Shown here: positions 61,964-64,000 of the stretch, piece after piece
Layout of the letters: each line of letters opens with the position of its first letter
Numbering within the stretch: position 1 is the first letter of the stretch
NCBI RefSeq assembly: GCF_032268605.1
Contig: NZ_CP130318.1
Span: 2,018,001-2,082,000, forward strand
DNA from: Paenibacillus aurantius
GTDB taxonomy: Bacteria > Bacillota > Bacilli > Paenibacillales > NBRC-103111
DNA length: 64,000 bases
Direction: 5' to 3'
Notes under the pieces: model-generated
What the model saw: only the letters and a program-made list of their open reading frames with translations
Told to the model about the DNA's origin: nothing
Database searches by the model: none
Position numbers and translations under genes: made by a program

Positions 61964-63586
61964 ATGATCAACAAAAAGAAAAGCGCCCTGCTGGCGATGA
62001 CGACCGTTCTGGCGGCGGGTTCCTTACTCGCAGCCTGCGGCAAAGAAGGGGATAAAGGCGAAGGCGCCGGGAAAGCTTCGGAGGGCGCGGACGGCAAGAA
62101 GGGCAAAATCTCGGTGATGGTTTACGACAGAGGCCGGGTGCCGGCTGAGGAAGGGACCTATGACAAGAACCGCTGGACGGAGTGGATTAACAAGAATGCT
62201 CCGGCCGAAGTGACGTTCGTTCCCATTCCGCGCAACAAACCGGAAGACAAGCTGAACGTCCTTCTTGCTTCGGGCTCCGCGCCTGATTTCATTCAGGATT
62301 ACAATCCATTGAACAAGAATGCCTGGTATGCGTCGAAGCAGCTGATGCCGCTCGATGACCTGATCGAGAAGCACAGCGTGGAATACAAGGCTCTCCTGAA
62401 CAAGTATCCGATCCTGCGCAAGCTGGGTACCCAAGACGATGGCAAGCTCTATGAGGTCGGAGCGTTCACCCAAACGGATATCAACTGGGTTTTCCTGGTG
62501 AGGAACGACTGGCTGAAGAAGCTGAACCTGGAAGTGCCGAAGACGACCGAGGAATTGTATAATGTCGCCAAGGCCTTCACAGAGAACGATCCGGATGGCA
62601 ACGGCAAGAAGGATACGTTCGGGATCTCCCTTGGAGGAGGATTTAACCAAAATATCTTCAACTGGATCTTTGGTCTGCCTGGCGCCGGCTATGCTCTGGA
62701 GGACGGCAAAATGGTCTATCCGTGGAAGCAGATGGAGGCGATTGCCGACTTCAAGAAGCGGTTGTACCAGGACGGTCTGATCGATAAAGATTTCGCGGCG
62801 GATGCCAATGGGGAGAAGGCCAAGCGGGATTTTGTCAATGGCAAGATCGGCTTCTACACGATGCAGTGGGCGGACGTGAAGGCGACCTTCGAAGCCCTGA
62901 AGAAGAACGTACCGGACGCCCAGCTTGTGCCGATCGCGCTGCCTAAGAGCTCCTTCGGTCAATTCGTTCCCGCCCTGAATCCGCCGGCTCAAACGCCTGG
63001 AGTGGTTAACGCCGCAGCCAAGGATCCGGTTGCCGTCATCAAATATATCGACTTCCTGAACAAAGAGGACACGGTCAAGGCCCTGAAGTGGGGACTCGAG
63101 GGCGAGCATTATAAACTCGATGCCAATGGCTGCCCGGCCCCGGTTAACCTCGAGAAGAACAAGAAGGAAAAAGACTGGAACGCCGACTATTCGATGGTAA
63201 GCAGCTCGACCGATGCGACCCGCAAGTGCGATCCCCGCATCATGGAGATCGATACGAGCTCCCCGGTAGGGCAGGAATACAAAGCCATTCTGGAGACAGC
63301 CCGTAAAATCTACCTGAATCCGGCGACTCCTATGCCCGGCTTCTTCCTGAACGCTCCGGCCAAGCCGAACGAGCTGGATATGATCGAGCAGAGCGTATCC
63401 AAGCTGGGAGATGAATATACGAAGGCGATCGTGACCAAGGACTATACGCCGGAGAAAGCGACCCAAACGGCCAAGGATATGTGGACGAAGGCCGGCGGCG
63501 GAAAAATAGATGAATGGTACAACACCTTTTACAGCAAGAACAAAGATAAAATCGTAACCGTTACGGATATTTACGAAAAGAAATAA
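61964..63586 (+). CDS. substrate-binding lipoprotein of LplA type
   Basis: This 540-residue protein has the lipobox LAAC (C25). It shows MVYDRGRVPAEEGTYDKNRW, VPIPRNKPEDKLNVLLASGSAPD, DPDGNGKKDTFGI and KIGFYTMQWADVKA. It shares these blocks with the lipoprotein at 24333, so the two transporters probably import related glycans. GGGAGGAC precedes ATG 61964; a strong terminator follows. Confidence 0.88.
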   Translation: MINKKKSALLAMTTVLAAGSLLAACGKEGDKGEGAGKASEGADGKKGKISVMVYDRGRVPAEEGTYDKNRWTEWINKNAPAEVTFVPIPRNKPEDKLNVLLASGSAPDFIQDYNPLNKNAWYASKQLMPLDDLIEKHSVEYKALLNKYPILRKLGTQDDGKLYEVGAFTQTDINWVFLVRNDWLKKLNLEVPKTTEELYNVAKAFTENDPDGNGKKDTFGISLGGGFNQNIFNWIFGLPGAGYALEDGKMVYPWKQMEAIADFKKRLYQDGLIDKDFAADANGEKAKRDFVNGKIGFYTMQWADVKATFEALKKNVPDAQLVPIALPKSSFGQFVPALNPPAQTPGVVNAAAKDPVAVIKYIDFLNKEDTVKALKWGLEGEHYKLDANGCPAPVNLEKNKKEKDWNADYSMVSSSTDATRKCDPRIMEIDTSSPVGQEYKAILETARKIYLNPATPMPGFFLNAPAKPNELDMIEQSVSKLGDEYTKAIVTKDYTPEKATQTAKDMWTKAGGGKIDEWYNTFYSKNKDKIVTVTDIYEKK

Positions 63587-63598
63587 AGCACTGTAGAT

Positions 63599-63627
63599 AA
63601 GGCGCCTTCTTCCCAAAGGCGCCTTTT
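63599..63627 (+). terminator. intrinsic terminator
   Basis: AAGGCGCCT and AGGCGCCTT form a stem around TCTTCCCAA, with a T-tract after. Confidence 0.85.
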
Positions 63628-63684
63628 TCATGCAATGACCGGCTTAAACCGCTTTCTCGCTTCCGGTCGAGGCGGGAATGTCTA

Positions 63685-63713
63685 TTGACAGAAAGATGTA
63701 TATTGCTCAGAAT
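63685..63713 (+). promoter_or_regulatory. sigma-A promoter
   Basis: TTGACA (63685-63690), 17 bp, CAGAAT (63708-63713). It drives the gene cut by the window end. Confidence 0.55.
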
Positions 63714-63763
63714 AAGAACTTCAGTAATAAATGGAAGTATCCATCAAGTTTGGGGGGACGGGA

Positions 63764-64000
63764 ATGCCGGGTAAGTGGTTCAAACGGCTGCTTCTTTCCT
63801 ATTTGCCGATCTTCGTCCTCGTCATCTTCAGTTTGTCGATTCTCTTTTTTGTCATCGTCAACAAAGTGTCGCGCGAAGAGGCGAAGCAGGCCAATCAAGT
63901 GTTCATGGAACAGGTGCTCGTCCAGCTGGACCGGACACTGGAGCTGATCAGCCAGCAGATCATGAAGGAATCGAACTCCAATAACGGATTGAAGGACTAT
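63764..64000 (+). CDS. N-terminus of a membrane sensor/regulator (3' end outside window)
   Basis: ATG 63764 has GGGGGACGGG upstream and the frame stays open to the window edge (79 codons). It encodes a basic start (MPGKWFKRLLLSYLPIF), a strong transmembrane helix (about 9-33) and then a charged extracellular helix (REEAKQANQVFMEQVLVQLD). This is how the membrane AraC regulators at 25963 and 52613 begin, so a third such regulator is likely; a histidine kinase is the alternative. Confidence 0.65.
   Translation, partial: MPGKWFKRLLLSYLPIFVLVIFSLSILFFVIVNKVSREEAKQANQVFMEQVLVQLDRTLELISQQIMKESNSNNGLKDY

Noticed and set aside
62024-63631. 535-codon open frame on the minus strand
   Set aside because: Entirely antisense to the lipoprotein gene at 61964; composition is Arg/Leu/Gly-rich as in shadow frames.

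Overview
The window looks like chromosomal DNA from a Gram-positive soil bacterium of the Paenibacillaceae (Paenibacillus or a close relative). I infer this from strong AGGAGG-type ribosome sites, base composition that is GC-rich for a Bacillota, lipoprotein-anchored sugar-binding proteins paired with LplB/YtcP-type permeases, and membrane-bound AraC regulators. No rRNA, tRNA, CRISPR array, prophage or insertion sequence was seen.

Region 1 (1-11.8 kb) is a metal-stress and envelope region. It holds the end of a PEP-utilising enzyme, a methyltransferase broken by an internal deletion, a response regulator/histidine kinase pair, and a YdhK-type lipoprotein rich in Met and His. These are followed by a PAP2 phosphatase, a DedA-PAP2 fusion whose PAP2 part lacks both catalytic histidines, and an ECF sigma factor/anti-sigma/membrane protein trio. 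The region closes with copZ and copA. CopA runs in frame into a membrane-anchored, His-containing extracytoplasmic domain of about 290 residues. Three CsoR-like operators (near 501, 1120 and 8069) suggest common copper control.

Region 2 (11.8-13.5 kb) has a GreA-family gene with an unusual leader, a 44-residue membrane protein and an SGNH hydrolase.

Region 3 (13.6-22.3 kb) is one colinear catabolic cassette: binding protein, two permeases, Gfo/Idh oxidoreductase, HpcH/HpaI aldolase, two SDR dehydrogenases, a PhyH-type dioxygenase and a PIG-L protein that lacks the usual catalytic Asp. A cre-like site lies in front, and near-identical 47-bp terminator repeats lie at both ends. The substrate is unknown.

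Region 4 (22.5-32.6 kb) is a second transporter operon: two permeases, a lipoprotein, a membrane AraC regulator, then a secreted agarase-like glycoside hydrolase of 1384 residues. Region 5 (33-41.4 kb) has an IclR regulator, a GntR DNA-binding domain fused to a solute-binding-protein domain, and, divergent from it, a secreted 1262-residue propeller/adhesion-like protein. A second PIG-L protein and a second Gfo/Idh oxidoreductase follow.

Region 6 (41.4-45.2 kb) is a LysR regulator divergent from transketolase and transaldolase. Region 7 (45.5-52.5 kb) is a rhamnogalacturonan/pectin oligomer module (GH28, AraC, GH105, two GH43), all without signal peptides. Region 8 (52.6-64 kb) holds a membrane AraC regulator, two more transporter sets, an aldo/keto reductase between them, and the start of a further membrane regulator cut by the window edge.

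Four importers are encoded but no ATP-binding subunit, so they must share an ATPase encoded elsewhere (MsmX type). The overall picture is a plant-polysaccharide degrader: secreted enzymes cut polymers, dedicated importers take up oligomers, and cytoplasmic hydrolases, dehydrogenases and the pentose-phosphate pair process them.
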